Counted from the stretch's first letter, positions 8,023-16,199 are shown. The stretch is 64,000 nucleotides of DNA from Paenibacillus sp. H1-7 (GCF_022354825.1 NZ_CP031168.1:7113501-7177500); one strand, 5' to 3'. Notes: a model not told the origin generated them from the letters alone. Program-made: numbers and translations.

Positions 8023-8601
8023 TTAGCGGGATGCCAAGAAACCATGGGCATGAAGGTAATCTTTTAACAGATGGAATGCGCTGTGCCTGCTCCAAAACGG
8101 AACTTCATCCGTTTTGCATAGATCGGCCAGAACGGTGCTGTAATGCTCCGGTTTAAATAACCGATCCATGACGGAGCCGCCGTCGAGGCTTTCAGCGAGC
8201 TCATGGACTATGACACCCTTGATTTCCTTATGGAATACCAACGGGGGATGGTTAGGCTGGCACAGCGCAAGACATTCTTTTACGTAAGCGTTTCGGTTTT
8301 CTGTAGCCCCCATCAGCTTTACAATGTCCTTAGCTGCAAACCAGTGGTTAGTATATTTCACGAAAGGACCGGGGAAGCCTCTCAGTCCCTCGATATAAAA
8401 TCCGACATCGGTTACAATCACAGGACAGTCTAGTTCACGGCTCGCCCATATGCTCGAGAATACAGCGATCTGTTCGACGTCCAAGCTTTGGATCTCGGGC
8501 AAATCGATGCCGCTGCGGGTCAGCAGAACGCCGGTGCCTGCAAGCGCAGACAAAGCAATTTGAAACTTGGCATCGTTGGAGGTTGCATAAACCAGCTCCA
8601 T
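8023..8601 (-). CDS. Non-canonical purine NTP pyrophosphatase, HAM1/RdgB family (divergent)
   Basis: A 192-residue protein whose start, MELVYATSNDAKFQIA, matches the TSNxxKF phosphate-binding motif of ITPases. VTDVGFYIEGLRGFPGPFVK (about 64-83) corresponds to the family's central ADDSGL...GxPGxxSARY segment, but with V-G-F in place of the usual S-G-L. The family hydrolyses ITP, dITP and XTP to keep deaminated purines out of nucleic acids. The changed motif and shortened C-terminus suggest a paralogue of the housekeeping enzyme rather than that enzyme itself. It lies upstream of the monooxygenase in the same direction. Confidence 0.75.
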   Translation of the reverse strand: MELVYATSNDAKFQIALSALAGTGVLLTRSGIDLPEIQSLDVEQIAVFSSIWASRELDCPVIVTDVGFYIEGLRGFPGPFVKYTNHWFAAKDIVKLMGATENRNAYVKECLALCQPNHPPLVFHKEIKGVIVHELAESLDGGSVMDRLFKPEHYSTVLADLCKTDEVPFWSRHSAFHLLKDYLHAHGFLASR

Positions 8602-8767
8602 CCTTGTTACTCCCCGCTTCCCCTTATGAATTTTGCCCCACTATAAGCTGCTCTTACTTTTTGTGCAGCCCTCCCCAAAGTATAAATCCGCCGACCATCA
8701 TTTTCCAACAAACGTTCTGTGAATCTACATCGCGAACCAGTTTCGCTATGCCCGTCTGTCGGCAAAA

Positions 8768-8804
8768 CAATAAAGCAGCCAACTCCTGGTTGACTGCTTT
8801 ATTG
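8768..8804. terminator. Hairpin terminator, usable in both directions
   Basis: CAATAAAGCAG and CTGCTTTATTG arms enclose a further CCAAC/GGTTG pair. On the minus strand it is followed by TGTTTTG and lies directly behind the 47-codon gene at 8817-8960. Confidence 0.65.
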
Positions 8805-8816
8805 CCTACATTTGTA

Positions 8817-8960
8817 TTATTTATGCCGAAGCGTATCGTCGCTCTCTCGAGGATTATTTTGTGCCGGCTGCTTCTCGTGATTCTTTAACACCTGGTCTGC
8901 GTAATTTGGATTCGTGTTATACTTGTTTCCTTCGTTGCTTTTCATTCCTTTGGGCATCAT
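8817..8960 (-). CDS. Small hydrophilic protein, 47 aa, unknown
   Basis: Reads MMPKGMKSNEGNKYNTNPNY, then ADQVLKNHEKQPAQNNPRES, then DDTLRHK. It is rich in Asn, Lys and Gln and has no hydrophobic core or membrane segment. A strong ribosome site (GGAGGTGAGC) stands directly before the first ATG, and a hairpin terminator follows the stop, so the short frame is framed like a real gene. In size and composition it recalls the minor small acid-soluble spore proteins, but I recognise no specific family and the resemblance is an inference only. Neighbouring genes give no hint. Confidence 0.6.
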   Translation of the reverse strand: MMPKGMKSNEGNKYNTNPNYADQVLKNHEKQPAQNNPRESDDTLRHK

Positions 8961-9295
8961 GCTCACCTCCATCCGTCTAACGATCATGGGACGGGATCCG
9001 TGTCCCTTCGTTTAGAATGATACATGACCGTCCGAATCATGCATGAATATGGTGGGCGGGACGCGACTCCGCAAGCCCTTTTCACTGCAAAAGTACGATG
9101 CAAACATTTCCACAGCTTGTCCGGTATTATATAATGGGTTAGCGAGGCCTTTCGACGATAATCGGCCTTATCGCTTAAAATTTCTCACGAACTATTTTGC
9201 GAGCAAGCTGGGGATATTGCGGATAGGAGCTGCTCCTGTTGCCGGGAAGTCCCTGCAGGTCTTGGACGAAATTTACATAAAGGATGGGAGAATGC
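8961..9295. other. Spacer between small minus-strand gene and parB-like gene
   Basis: No gene is supported here. It must hold the promoters of the 47-codon gene and the parB-like gene. A near-palindrome (GGGACGGGATCCGTGTCCC, from about 8990) and TCATGCATGA (about 9036) are the only symmetrical elements seen. An open frame across 9043-9312 has no ribosome site and overlaps the parB-like start. Confidence 0.4.
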
Positions 9296-10468
9296 ATGAT
9301 GGACATTATTGAAATTGCTATCGATTTAATTGATGAAGATAAAGACCAGCCGAGATACCAGTTTGATGACGAAGCCTTGCAGGAATTGATGCAAAGCATC
9401 GAGGAACTCGGGTTGCTGTCGCCGATCAAGGTGAGAACGACCGCCGGCAGCCGGTATATGATCATTTACGGAAACCGCAGATACAAAGCCTGCAAAATGC
9501 TGAACCGCGCAACGATCCCGTGCATCGTCTCCAACGTAACGGACGAAACAGAAATTTATTTGGAGCAAATCGCGGAAAATTTGACGCGGGAGGGCTTCTC
9601 GCCGATTGAAGAAGCGGAAGCGTTCAATAAGCTGTTGAACGATCCGAAATTCAGCAGCTCGACCAAATATTTGTCCAGCCGCCTCGGCAAGCCGGAATCC
9701 TACATCAAGAACAAAATCGAATTGCTGAAGTTCGGTAACGCGGTGAAAAAACTGATTGTAGGCGGCACCGAAATTAGAAAAGACAAGCTGACGGAAGACC
9801 AGCTGCTTCCTCTGAAGGATTTGCCGCTGGAGCACCGGGATCCGCTTGCTTTGATCATGGCCAGAGACGAAATGCCCGTCAGCGACGTGAAGAAAATCGC
9901 CAAGCTGTTCAAGGACAAAACCATCTCCGCATCGACCAAGGACAAGCTGCTCTACAAATCAGGCAACGAGCTTCTGGAGACATGGTCCGTGTTCGAGCAA
10001 AACAAGGCGGAGCGGGCCAAGTCCGCTCAGCCAAAAGCGGCGGCAAAAAGCGAGAAGACGGAAGCGAACGCGCCGCCGGCACAGGCGCCTGAACCTACCG
10101 GAGCGGCTTCATCCGCCCCTTCGGTCACGGGCAGCCCGCTTCAGCCGCAGTCTGCCGCTCCGGCAATGGAGCCGGCGGCTGCCGCTGCGACGCTGCTCGA
10201 CACACCTGCTGCAGCACCAGCTCCCGCAACATTGCTCGACGCGCCTGCCGCGGCATCGGCCGCCTCTTCCGTTGAAAGCAAACTTCAACGGCTGCTCGCC
10301 TCGCTGCCGGCTTTCAGCGAGCTGACACAGGAGCAATTAGCCGGCGGCTTGAACGATCCGGGCCGTTTTGCCCAGGATGTCGATACGGCAATTCAACAGC
10401 TTGAGCTGCATTTGAACGAATGGAAACGAATCAGGGATCTTGCTTCCCAGCCCGTTTCTTCCAATTAA
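9296..10468 (+). CDS. Orphan ParB/Spo0J-family CTP-binding DNA-binding protein
   Basis: A 390-residue protein with a ParB N-domain: IDLIDEDKDQPRYQFDDEA, then IIYGNRRYKACKML, matching the GERRxRA box, then AENLTREGFSPIEEAEAF, matching the CTP-binding ENxxRxxxxPxEEA box. A helix-turn-helix region follows (TKYLSSRLGKPESYIKNKIE, about 120-140). Residues about 235-330 form an Ala/Pro-rich low-complexity linker and the last 60 (KLQRLLASLPAFSELTQEQL) could be a dimerisation domain. No ParA partner is adjacent and I saw no parS site, so this is not the chromosomal parAB locus. ATG 9296 was chosen because GGGAG precedes it by five bases; ATG 9299 is equally possible. It may act in nucleoid or plasmid-derived partition or as a regulator. 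Confidence 0.82.
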   Translation: MMDIIEIAIDLIDEDKDQPRYQFDDEALQELMQSIEELGLLSPIKVRTTAGSRYMIIYGNRRYKACKMLNRATIPCIVSNVTDETEIYLEQIAENLTREGFSPIEEAEAFNKLLNDPKFSSSTKYLSSRLGKPESYIKNKIELLKFGNAVKKLIVGGTEIRKDKLTEDQLLPLKDLPLEHRDPLALIMARDEMPVSDVKKIAKLFKDKTISASTKDKLLYKSGNELLETWSVFEQNKAERAKSAQPKAAAKSEKTEANAPPAQAPEPTGAASSAPSVTGSPLQPQSAAPAMEPAAAAATLLDTPAAAPAPATLLDAPAAASAASSVESKLQRLLASLPAFSELTQEQLAGGLNDPGRFAQDVDTAIQQLELHLNEWKRIRDLASQPVSSN

Positions 10469-10480
10469 TACAAGATCATG

Positions 10481-10515
10481 AGGAGGTTCCCGTCATGGAA
10501 ACCTCCTTTTTTTTT
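10481..10515 (+). terminator. Rho-independent terminator after parB-like gene
   Basis: AGGAGGTTCC and GGAAACCTCCT arms around a CGTCAT loop (one bulged A), followed by an unbroken T run. Confidence 0.85.
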
Positions 10516-10576
10516 GCTCCATCGCGAGGGATTTTCATTAGAGCCCTATTTACATTCGAAAAAAGGTGTGGTAAGT

Positions 10577-10600
10577 TTATTTCGATACTTTTAGAAATAA
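10577..10600. promoter_or_regulatory. ArsR-family operator, copy 1
   Basis: An inverted repeat with arms TTATTTC and GAAATAA, ten bases apart, 27 bases before the ArsR gene start. It matches the site at 10923-10944 in 20 of 22 positions, including the asymmetric centre. Confidence 0.75.
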
Positions 10601-10626
10601 CAAACTTTGCCGAGGGTGAGATAATC

Positions 10627-10908
10627 ATGGTTCAAGACAACGAAGACGTACGACAGGCCGTCAAAGTATACAAAGCACTTGGAGAACCTACCCGGCTGAA
10701 AATCGCTATGCTGCTTACCGAGGAGAAAAATTTGTGCTGCTCCGATATCGGAAGCAAGCTCGAATCGATTGCGGGCTCGACGCTCTCGCATCATTTGAAG
10801 CAGCTGACGGATTGCGGCCTGCTGAATACGCGGAAAGACGGCACTTATATTTACTATAGTGTGAATCGGGATATTGCGCTGAAATATGCGCCTTATTTGC
10901 TGCAGTAA
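10627..10908 (+). CDS. ArsR/SmtB-family transcriptional repressor
   Basis: A 93-residue winged-helix protein. KALGEPTRLKIAMLL is the family's first helix pair, SDIGSKLESIAGSTLSHHLK holds the recognition helix (STLSHHLKQL), and RKDGTYIYYSVN is the wing. A Cys-Cys pair (NLCCSDI) lies at the position of the metal-binding ELCVCDL motif of ArsR, so metal or thiol sensing is possible, though the spacing differs. GAGGGTGAG precedes ATG 10627; longer frames that start at 10420 lie inside the preceding gene and its terminator. The MFS exporter begins 78 bases downstream with the same operator in front, so the pair is a regulator-exporter module. Confidence 0.88.
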   Translation: MVQDNEDVRQAVKVYKALGEPTRLKIAMLLTEEKNLCCSDIGSKLESIAGSTLSHHLKQLTDCGLLNTRKDGTYIYYSVNRDIALKYAPYLLQ

Positions 10909-10922
10909 TTTTTTTTGCAACC

Positions 10923-10944
10923 TATTTCTATATTTTTAGAAATA
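10923..10944. promoter_or_regulatory. ArsR-family operator, copy 2
   Basis: TATTTCTA and TAGAAATA arms separated by six bases, 43 bases before the MFS start. It differs from copy 1 at only two positions, so one repressor should bind both and the exporter can be switched independently of readthrough from the regulator gene. Confidence 0.75.
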
Positions 10945-10986
10945 TAAAAACAATATATACAGTGGAGAGAGGAGCTTTACCATCTT

Positions 10987-12189
10987 ATGTCAAACGCTTG
11001 GAAAATTTACATGCTGGCCATCGTCAGTTTTTTGGTTGGAACGTCGGAGTTCATCATTGCAGGTATTCTCGATCAAGTCGCTAAGGATATCGGAGTCTCC
11101 GTCTCCGCCGCCGGCCAGCTTATTACCGTCTTTTCGCTTGCCTACGCTTTCGGCACTCCGATCCTGATGGCCGTGACAGCGCGGATAGAGCGGCGCAAGC
11201 TGCTTCTTTATTCTCTCGGCCTTTTTGTCATCGGCAACGGAATGGCTGTCGCTTTACCGGGGTTCGAGGCCCTTATCGGCTCGAGAATTATTCTGGCTCT
11301 GAGCACCGGAGTATTCGTCGTCACAGCGCTAACCGTCGCATCCAAGCTGGCTCCTGCCGACAAACAAGGCAGCGCCATTGCTACTCTGGTGATGGGCTTC
11401 AGCACCGCACTGATTATCGGAGTGCCGATAGGGAGAGTTATCGCTTCGTTTTACGATTGGAAGCTGATCTTCGGCGGTATTGGACTGCTCGGACTGCTGG
11501 CGATCCTCGTCATATATTACACGATCCCGCATACTGAAGGAGAAGCACCCGTACCGCTTCGCAAACAAATCGCTTTGCTCAAAGAACCGCGAATCGCCAT
11601 CGCCCTGTCGATCACTTTCTTCTGGATCGCCGGATATTCGATCGCTTATACGTATATCTCGCCGTTTCTTCTCAACGTATCCGCGATGAGCGGCGAAGGC
11701 GTCAGCGCAGGCCTATTCGCTTTCGGCATCGCTAGCCTGATCGGCTCGAAATTCGGAGGCTACAGCACGGACAAATGGGGGGTCCCGCGGACGCTCATCG
11801 GAGGCATGCTTTTTCATGCCATCTCCCTGATTCTTCTGTCGCTGGTTGCCCCGTTCCCGGCCATTGTCTTCCCGGTTCTTATGCTGTGGTCGTTCTCCGC
11901 CTGGTCCTCCGGCCCGACGCAGCAATATCACCTGCTCACGCTTGCACCGGAAGCTTCCGGCATTATGCTTAGCCTGAACAGCTCCGTGCTTCAGCTTGCC
12001 ATGGCGGCTGGAGCGGGTATCGGGGGCGTTGTGGTGGAACACGCTTCGCTCACCTCGATAACCTGGATCGGCGCAGCAGGCGTCACCGTTGCCGCGGCCA
12101 CTGCAGCCGCCTCCCTAGGATTATCCCGCACCCGCCGGTTAGCGGAAGAGCGCAGATTACAGCAGCAGGCGAAAGCCGGAGTATCCTGA
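10987..12189 (+). CDS. MFS drug/sugar efflux transporter, DHA1 family
   Basis: A 400-residue permease with twelve predicted membrane segments, beginning KIYMLAIVSFLVGTSEFIIAG (that stretch spans the first helix; read in two parts). A loop 2-3 motif with ARIERRKLL stands for MFS motif A, and motif C-like glycine/proline residues occur in VMGFSTALIIGVPIGR. The DHA1 family (AraJ, YbcL and relatives) exports small molecules by proton antiport from the plasma membrane. The substrate is unknown. It follows the ArsR gene in the same direction behind a shared operator and ends in a strong terminator, so it forms a two-gene unit with that repressor. Confidence 0.85.
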   Translation: MSNAWKIYMLAIVSFLVGTSEFIIAGILDQVAKDIGVSVSAAGQLITVFSLAYAFGTPILMAVTARIERRKLLLYSLGLFVIGNGMAVALPGFEALIGSRIILALSTGVFVVTALTVASKLAPADKQGSAIATLVMGFSTALIIGVPIGRVIASFYDWKLIFGGIGLLGLLAILVIYYTIPHTEGEAPVPLRKQIALLKEPRIAIALSITFFWIAGYSIAYTYISPFLLNVSAMSGEGVSAGLFAFGIASLIGSKFGGYSTDKWGVPRTLIGGMLFHAISLILLSLVAPFPAIVFPVLMLWSFSAWSSGPTQQYHLLTLAPEASGIMLSLNSSVLQLAMAAGAGIGGVVVEHASLTSITWIGAAGVTVAAATAAASLGLSRTRRLAEERRLQQQAKAGVS

Positions 12190-12201
12190 GCCTTGAACGT
12201 C

Positions 12202-12252
12202 AACGTTCCATGTTTTCAGCCCAGGTTAGGGTTGAGCATGGAACGTTTTTTC
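12202..12252 (+). terminator. Rho-independent terminator after the MFS gene
   Basis: AACGTTCCATG and CATGGAACGTT arms, with a CAGCCC/GGGTTG inner stem, followed by a T run. Confidence 0.88.
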
Positions 12253-12261
12253 TTTTTTAGC

Positions 12262-12804
12262 TTAGTTACGAAATCGAAAGATTACCATGTCTCCGTTGAA
12301 TGTCGATCCATGGGTTTCCTCGTATTTTCCATTCGTATAGCTGGATAAGGCTTTGCGCCAAAAAGCTTGCCCTCTCCCGTTAGCCCCCGCAGGATTGGTA
12401 AACAGCTCCCAGGAGCCCTTGAATTGCGTGAATATTTGTGCAGCCGCCTTCTCCGCGATCCCCTTTCCTCTAAAAGGCCGAAGCAGAAAAAACTCATTCA
12501 CAAAATAATCGATTCCTTTACTGCAATACGGCGGAGTCGCAATCAAAGCAAATCCGGCAGGAATGCCGTCAACCCTTATAAGGAACGGATATAAGCAGTT
12601 CGGCTTCTCCCACCATATGCTTTGAACCTCATACTGATCCTGCAGCGTTCGATATTCGTCACTGCTCTCATAAATGCCATGCCCATTCGGTGTATGGCCG
12701 GGAACGAGCCCGTAATGCTCGGAGAGGTCGTACAAATAGAGCGGGTACAAATTTTTGATGATGTAAGCTTCATCTTCCCTAGTTAAAGTGACCTCAATAT
12801 TCAC
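12262..12804 (-). CDS. GNAT-family N-acetyltransferase
   Basis: A 180-residue acetyl-CoA-dependent acetyltransferase. LYPLYLYDLSEHYG near the N-terminus is typical of one GNAT subgroup, and FLLRPFRGKGIAEKAAAQIF contains the pyrophosphate-binding RxxGxG/A loop (here RPFRGKGIA). The acceptor is unknown. I used GTG 12804, preceded by GGGGGC at a seven-base spacing; a longer frame from 12873 would overlap the end of the YbaK gene and lacks a clear ribosome site. It may be co-transcribed with YbaK, which lies upstream on the same strand. The long transporter terminator sits directly behind its stop on the other strand. Confidence 0.8.
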   Translation of the reverse strand: MNIEVTLTREDEAYIIKNLYPLYLYDLSEHYGLVPGHTPNGHGIYESSDEYRTLQDQYEVQSIWWEKPNCLYPFLIRVDGIPAGFALIATPPYCSKGIDYFVNEFFLLRPFRGKGIAEKAAAQIFTQFKGSWELFTNPAGANGRGQAFWRKALSSYTNGKYEETHGSTFNGDMVIFRFRN

Positions 12805-12862
12805 ATCATTGCCCCCGTAACTGATGAGATTAGTCTCAAGTCCGTGCTGACCTATCGTTCCG

Positions 12863-13342
12863 CTAGCGGACACATACCACTTGACCGTCCGTCATTTCCC
12901 TCAGCTCGTCTGGCGTCAGCTGAAATACCGTTTTCGGATGTCCCGCCGCCGCCCACAATGTCTTGTAGCGAAACAAATCTTCGTCGATCAATGTGACCGG
13001 CTTCTGCCGGTGCCCGATCGGAGCCACGCCGCCAATAACAAATCCACTCCGATCCCGTACAAAATCGGCGTCTGCTTTTCCCAGCTTGTCCTGGAGCAGT
13101 TCGGAAATGCGCTTCTCATTTACGCGATTGACCCCGCTCGCAACCACCAGCAAAGGTTGATCCGCTTGCTCCAGCCGGAAAATAATCGACTTGGCAATCT
13201 GGGCGACCTCACACCCGATCGCGTCCGCCGCTTCCTGAGCCGTGCGCGCGCTGTCCGGCAGCTGCACGATTTGATTGTCGTAGCCTTTTTGCTGCAGTAT
13301 CGTTTGTACCCGTAAAGTACCCTCGTTGAATTGGTTTGTCAT
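12863..13342 (-). CDS. YbaK/EbsC-type aminoacyl-tRNA deacylase
   Basis: A 159-residue protein of the YbaK/ProX editing superfamily. AQIAKSIIFRL (about 45-55) contains the conserved Lys that positions the substrate, LVVASGVNRVNEKRIS follows, and GFVIGGVAPIGH (about 100-111) is the family's glycine-rich motif. Members hydrolyse mischarged tRNA such as Cys-tRNA(Pro) or Ala-tRNA(Pro) in trans in the cytoplasm. Length and motifs are normal. AAGGAG precedes the ATG. Beyond it, toward higher coordinates, lies the hairpin repeat array. Confidence 0.87.
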   Translation of the reverse strand: MTNQFNEGTLRVQTILQQKGYDNQIVQLPDSARTAQEAADAIGCEVAQIAKSIIFRLEQADQPLLVVASGVNRVNEKRISELLQDKLGKADADFVRDRSGFVIGGVAPIGHRQKPVTLIDEDLFRYKTLWAAAGHPKTVFQLTPDELREMTDGQVVCVR

Positions 13343-13475
13343 GTTCTTTTAGCTCCTTCAAGCTTCGCATGCTGCATTATCTAAGCTGCTTCTGCGTCTA
13401 TCTGTGTAGTTTAATCGAAGTCCCCTGTGGTCTCAAGGGATAAATTGCTTACATAAAAAAACTCCACCGCTCGGG

Positions 13476-14232
13476 CTGTAATGCGGTTTTTCAGGCTTAC
13501 AGATACCGCTGTGACGGCTTCATCCCGTTTTGCCCTGCTGTAACGCGGTTTTTACGCCCTACAGCTGATGATTTCGTTCCTTCGCGTGCTGTAAGACGGT
13601 TTTTCCGCGTTACAGGTACCGGCGTGGCCACTTTATCTCCTTTCCCCACGCTGTAACGCGGTTTTTCAGGCTTACAGCTGATGATTTCGTTCCTTCGCGC
13701 GCTGTAAGACGGTTTTTCCGCGCTACAGGCACCGGCGTGGCCGCTTTATCCCATTTACCCACGCTGTAACGCGGTTTTTCAGGCTTACAGCTGATGATTT
13801 CGTTCCTTCGCGCGCTGTAAGACGGTTTTTCCGCGTTACAGGTACCGGCGTGGCCGCTTTATCCCCTTTCCCCACGCTGTAACGTGGTTTTTCCGGCTTA
13901 CAGCTGGCGGTTCCGCTCCTTCGCGTGCTGTAAGACGGTTTTTCCGCGTTACAGATGCCGGTGTGACGGCTTCATCCCGCTATACCCGCGCTGTAACGCG
14001 GTTTTTACGCCTTACAGCTGGCGCTTCCGCTCCTTCACGCGCTGTAACGCGGTTTTTCAGGCTTACAGCTGGCGGTTCCGCTACTTTACGCGCTGTAAGA
14101 CGGTTTTTCCGCGTTACAGGTGCCGGGGTGGCCGCTTTATCCCGCTTCCTCATGCTGTAACGCGGTTTTTCAGGCTTACAGCTGGCGCTTCCGCTCCTTC
14201 GCGCGCTGTAAGACGGTTTTTCCGCGCTACAA
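13476..14232. repeat. Array of fourteen 27-nt hairpin repeats with alternating 51/62-nt period
   Basis: Fourteen copies of a 27-base element CTGTAA-n5-TTTTT-n5-TTACAG begin at 13476, 13538, 13589, 13651, 13702, 13764, 13815, 13877, 13928, 13991, 14042, 14093, 14155 and 14206. Two forms alternate: form A has CTGTAACGCGG on the left and CAGGCTTACAG on the right; form B has CTGTAAGACGG and CCGCGTTACAG. The left arm of A is the exact complement of the right arm of B. Start-to-start steps run 62, 51, 62, 51 and so on, giving a 113-nt double unit; the order breaks once (13991 to 14093, two A forms in a row). The two linkers (24 and 35-36 nt) are themselves repeated. All T5 loops point the same way. 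The last copy is degenerate (CTACAA). Confidence 0.9.
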
Positions 14233-14259
14233 GTCCCAGCGTGGCCGCTCCTCCCCTTC

Positions 14260-14713
14260 TCAAAAAGAAGCGCCTCCGCAAAACATCCGGTTCCATGCGC
14301 TTAATTCCGCAATGAACCCTCGTTCCGCTCCGGGAGGGTGAACAGCGCATACCTGCTTGGGCTTCCCTTCAGAGCTAAAGGTGACAATCGCGTGTACCTC
14401 CAGCGGCTTCTCGTCCACCTCGAAGGTAAGCGCTGCGTTCCCTGTGCAGACGCAGCCGTCGTCAAAGTCTGCCCTCACATTATCGTAGGAGAGCAGCTTG
14501 AAGCTCTCCTCCAACGATATTTTCGGACACATCCATAGCGCCTGCAAACAGCTTTTCGGCTTCGTCATACTTTTGCGCCTGTATCGCCTTGAAGAACGCC
14601 TCCGTCTTTTGCCTTGCGGATACTACGTCCCCTATCGCAACAGCTTGATAGACTAAAACAAGTGCAAGCCATAATCCTCCAACAACGCCTACGATTATGC
14701 TCAGCTGCTTCAT
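14260..14713 (-). pseudogene. Small membrane-anchored protein gene with a frameshift
   Basis: The reading frame opens MKQLSIIVGVVGGLWLALVL at ATG 14713, seven bases after AGGAGGG. One membrane helix is followed by an amphipathic region, ARQKTEAFFKAIQAQKYDEA, then the frame stops at 14480. The continuation is in another frame: ESFKLLSYDNVRADFDDG, then ALTFEVDEKPLEVHAIVTFS, to a stop at 14260. The joined product would be about 150 residues, with an N-terminal anchor and an NTF2/DUF4878-like lipoprotein-type domain. The shift lies around GTTGGAGGAGAGC (near 14508-14520, minus strand). It could be a true mutation, a programmed event or a sequencing error. The neighbouring repeat array begins only 28 bases beyond its stop. 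Confidence 0.6.
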
Positions 14714-14795
14714 ATACAATCCCTCCTGTATACGGTACTACTCCACCCCATACAGCATCCCATTATTTTACATTAATGTGAAGCAACTTCACAGC

Positions 14796-16088
14796 CTAGC
14801 AAAGCCTGCGGAACACTTGATGAATAGCTTCCTCCAGAGCGACGACCGCTTCCGTCATTTCGTCCATATCTTTCAGCCGAACCTTGCCTGCCGCTGCTTC
14901 GTCTTCGCCAATCAGAACGACGTAGCGAATGCGGTTGGACGCCGCAGAGGCGAGCGATTTTTTCAGCTTCCGCTTACTCGTGTCCAAGCTTGTACGGATA
15001 CCGCTGGCACGCAGCTCGGCGGCGGCTTTCAGTGATTCCGGATTCGTTTCCCCGATAGGGATAACCGTGACGCAAGCCCCTGCAGCTTCAATGGGGCGAG
15101 TTTGCAGCATTTCCATTATCGATTCCATACCGAAGGAGATGCCAACCGTCGGATAGTCGACGTCCTCCCTGCCAACCAACTGCCCAATGATTGCGTCATA
15201 CCGCCCGCCTGCGCCCAAGCTGGAGCCGAAGGACCCGCTTGCATCGAAGATTTCGTACACCGTTCCAGTGTAGAAAGACAGTCCCCGCGACAAATACGGG
15301 TCAAACCGGCATACAGCATCCAGCCCCAGCCTTTCCATCAGCTTCTGGAGATCCGAAACCTCCAACGCGCCTTGAGAATCCCCGATGCCATATCGGTCGG
15401 CTATTTGCTCGAAGGTCGGGTCAGCCATCGTGATCAGTTCGCCGATTCCTCTGATGGCTTCATCTTGTAGCCCTTTGCTGCCGAGTTCCTTGACGACCTC
15501 CTCCTTGCCTATTTTCGCTATCTTATCAAGCGTCAGCATGACGGACTGCGTATCTTCCGGCCGTACCCCGACGGCTTCGAGCACCTCTCCCAAAAAACGC
15601 CGGTTGTTCCACCGGATCAATACAGGAATATCGAGCCTGCGGAAAACTTCAACCGCCAGCTGCATCAGCTCGGCTTCCGCTTCCGGGCCTTTGGTGCCGA
15701 CAATATCCGCATCGCACTGTAGAAATTCCCTCAGCCTGCCGCGCTTCACCGGCCCGTCCCGGAACACTTTTCCTATTTCATACCGTTTGTAAGGAAACTC
15801 GATGCCCGGATTCAAAGCGATGACCTTGGCAAAAGGAATCGTCAGGTCGTACCGCAGACCCAGGCTGCGTTTTCCTTGATCGCTTAGCTGGTACATTTCC
15901 TTCAATATTTCATCGCCGCCTGCATATTTGGATGTCAGCAGCTCCAGCTCGTTCAACACCGTAGACTCCATACCGTCAAAATCATACAGCTCAAATACTT
16001 CTTGAAGTGTGGACTGCACCTTTTTTCTAAGCGCCTGTTCTTTTCCGAAAAAATCGTACGTTCCTTTCACATTTTGCATCGTCAGCAT
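14796..16088 (-). CDS. hisS: Histidyl-tRNA synthetase
   Basis: A 430-residue class II synthetase. Motif 2 is KRYEIGKVFRDGPVKRGRLR with REFLQCDADIVG after it; the histidine-specific loops are LSRGLSFYTGTVYE (about 262-275) and GAGGRYDAIIG (about 292-302); motif 3 lies in VGISFGMESIMEML. A C-terminal anticodon-binding domain (VTVIPIGETN onward) is present, which separates it from HisZ. It joins histidine to tRNA-His with ATP. The sequence is a divergent form rather than the commonest Bacillus type, so a second hisS elsewhere is possible. A T-box leader that is matched to tRNA-His precedes it, which would raise expression when uncharged tRNA-His accumulates. Confidence 0.88.
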   Translation of the reverse strand: MLTMQNVKGTYDFFGKEQALRKKVQSTLQEVFELYDFDGMESTVLNELELLTSKYAGGDEILKEMYQLSDQGKRSLGLRYDLTIPFAKVIALNPGIEFPYKRYEIGKVFRDGPVKRGRLREFLQCDADIVGTKGPEAEAELMQLAVEVFRRLDIPVLIRWNNRRFLGEVLEAVGVRPEDTQSVMLTLDKIAKIGKEEVVKELGSKGLQDEAIRGIGELITMADPTFEQIADRYGIGDSQGALEVSDLQKLMERLGLDAVCRFDPYLSRGLSFYTGTVYEIFDASGSFGSSLGAGGRYDAIIGQLVGREDVDYPTVGISFGMESIMEMLQTRPIEAAGACVTVIPIGETNPESLKAAAELRASGIRTSLDTSKRKLKKSLASAASNRIRYVVLIGEDEAAAGKVRLKDMDEMTEAVVALEEAIHQVFRRLC

Positions 16089-16199
16089 CCCTTTCTTTAG
16101 TTCGGTGTGATAATCGAAGCAAGGCCATTGCTACCTCCGACTGGACCTCTCCAGCCTGATCGCTTTGCTTGAATGCTTTTTGTGAACTTCCAGGAAAAT

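Noticed and set aside
13476..14232. CRISPR array
   Set aside because: Repeats of constant length at near-regular steps suggest it, but the spacers are only two kinds that are themselves repeated, and no cas genes are present.
13884..14350. Open frames with a repetitive Phe/Arg/Ser-rich protein
   Set aside because: They are translations of the hairpin repeats in several frames; no ribosome site and no codon pattern.
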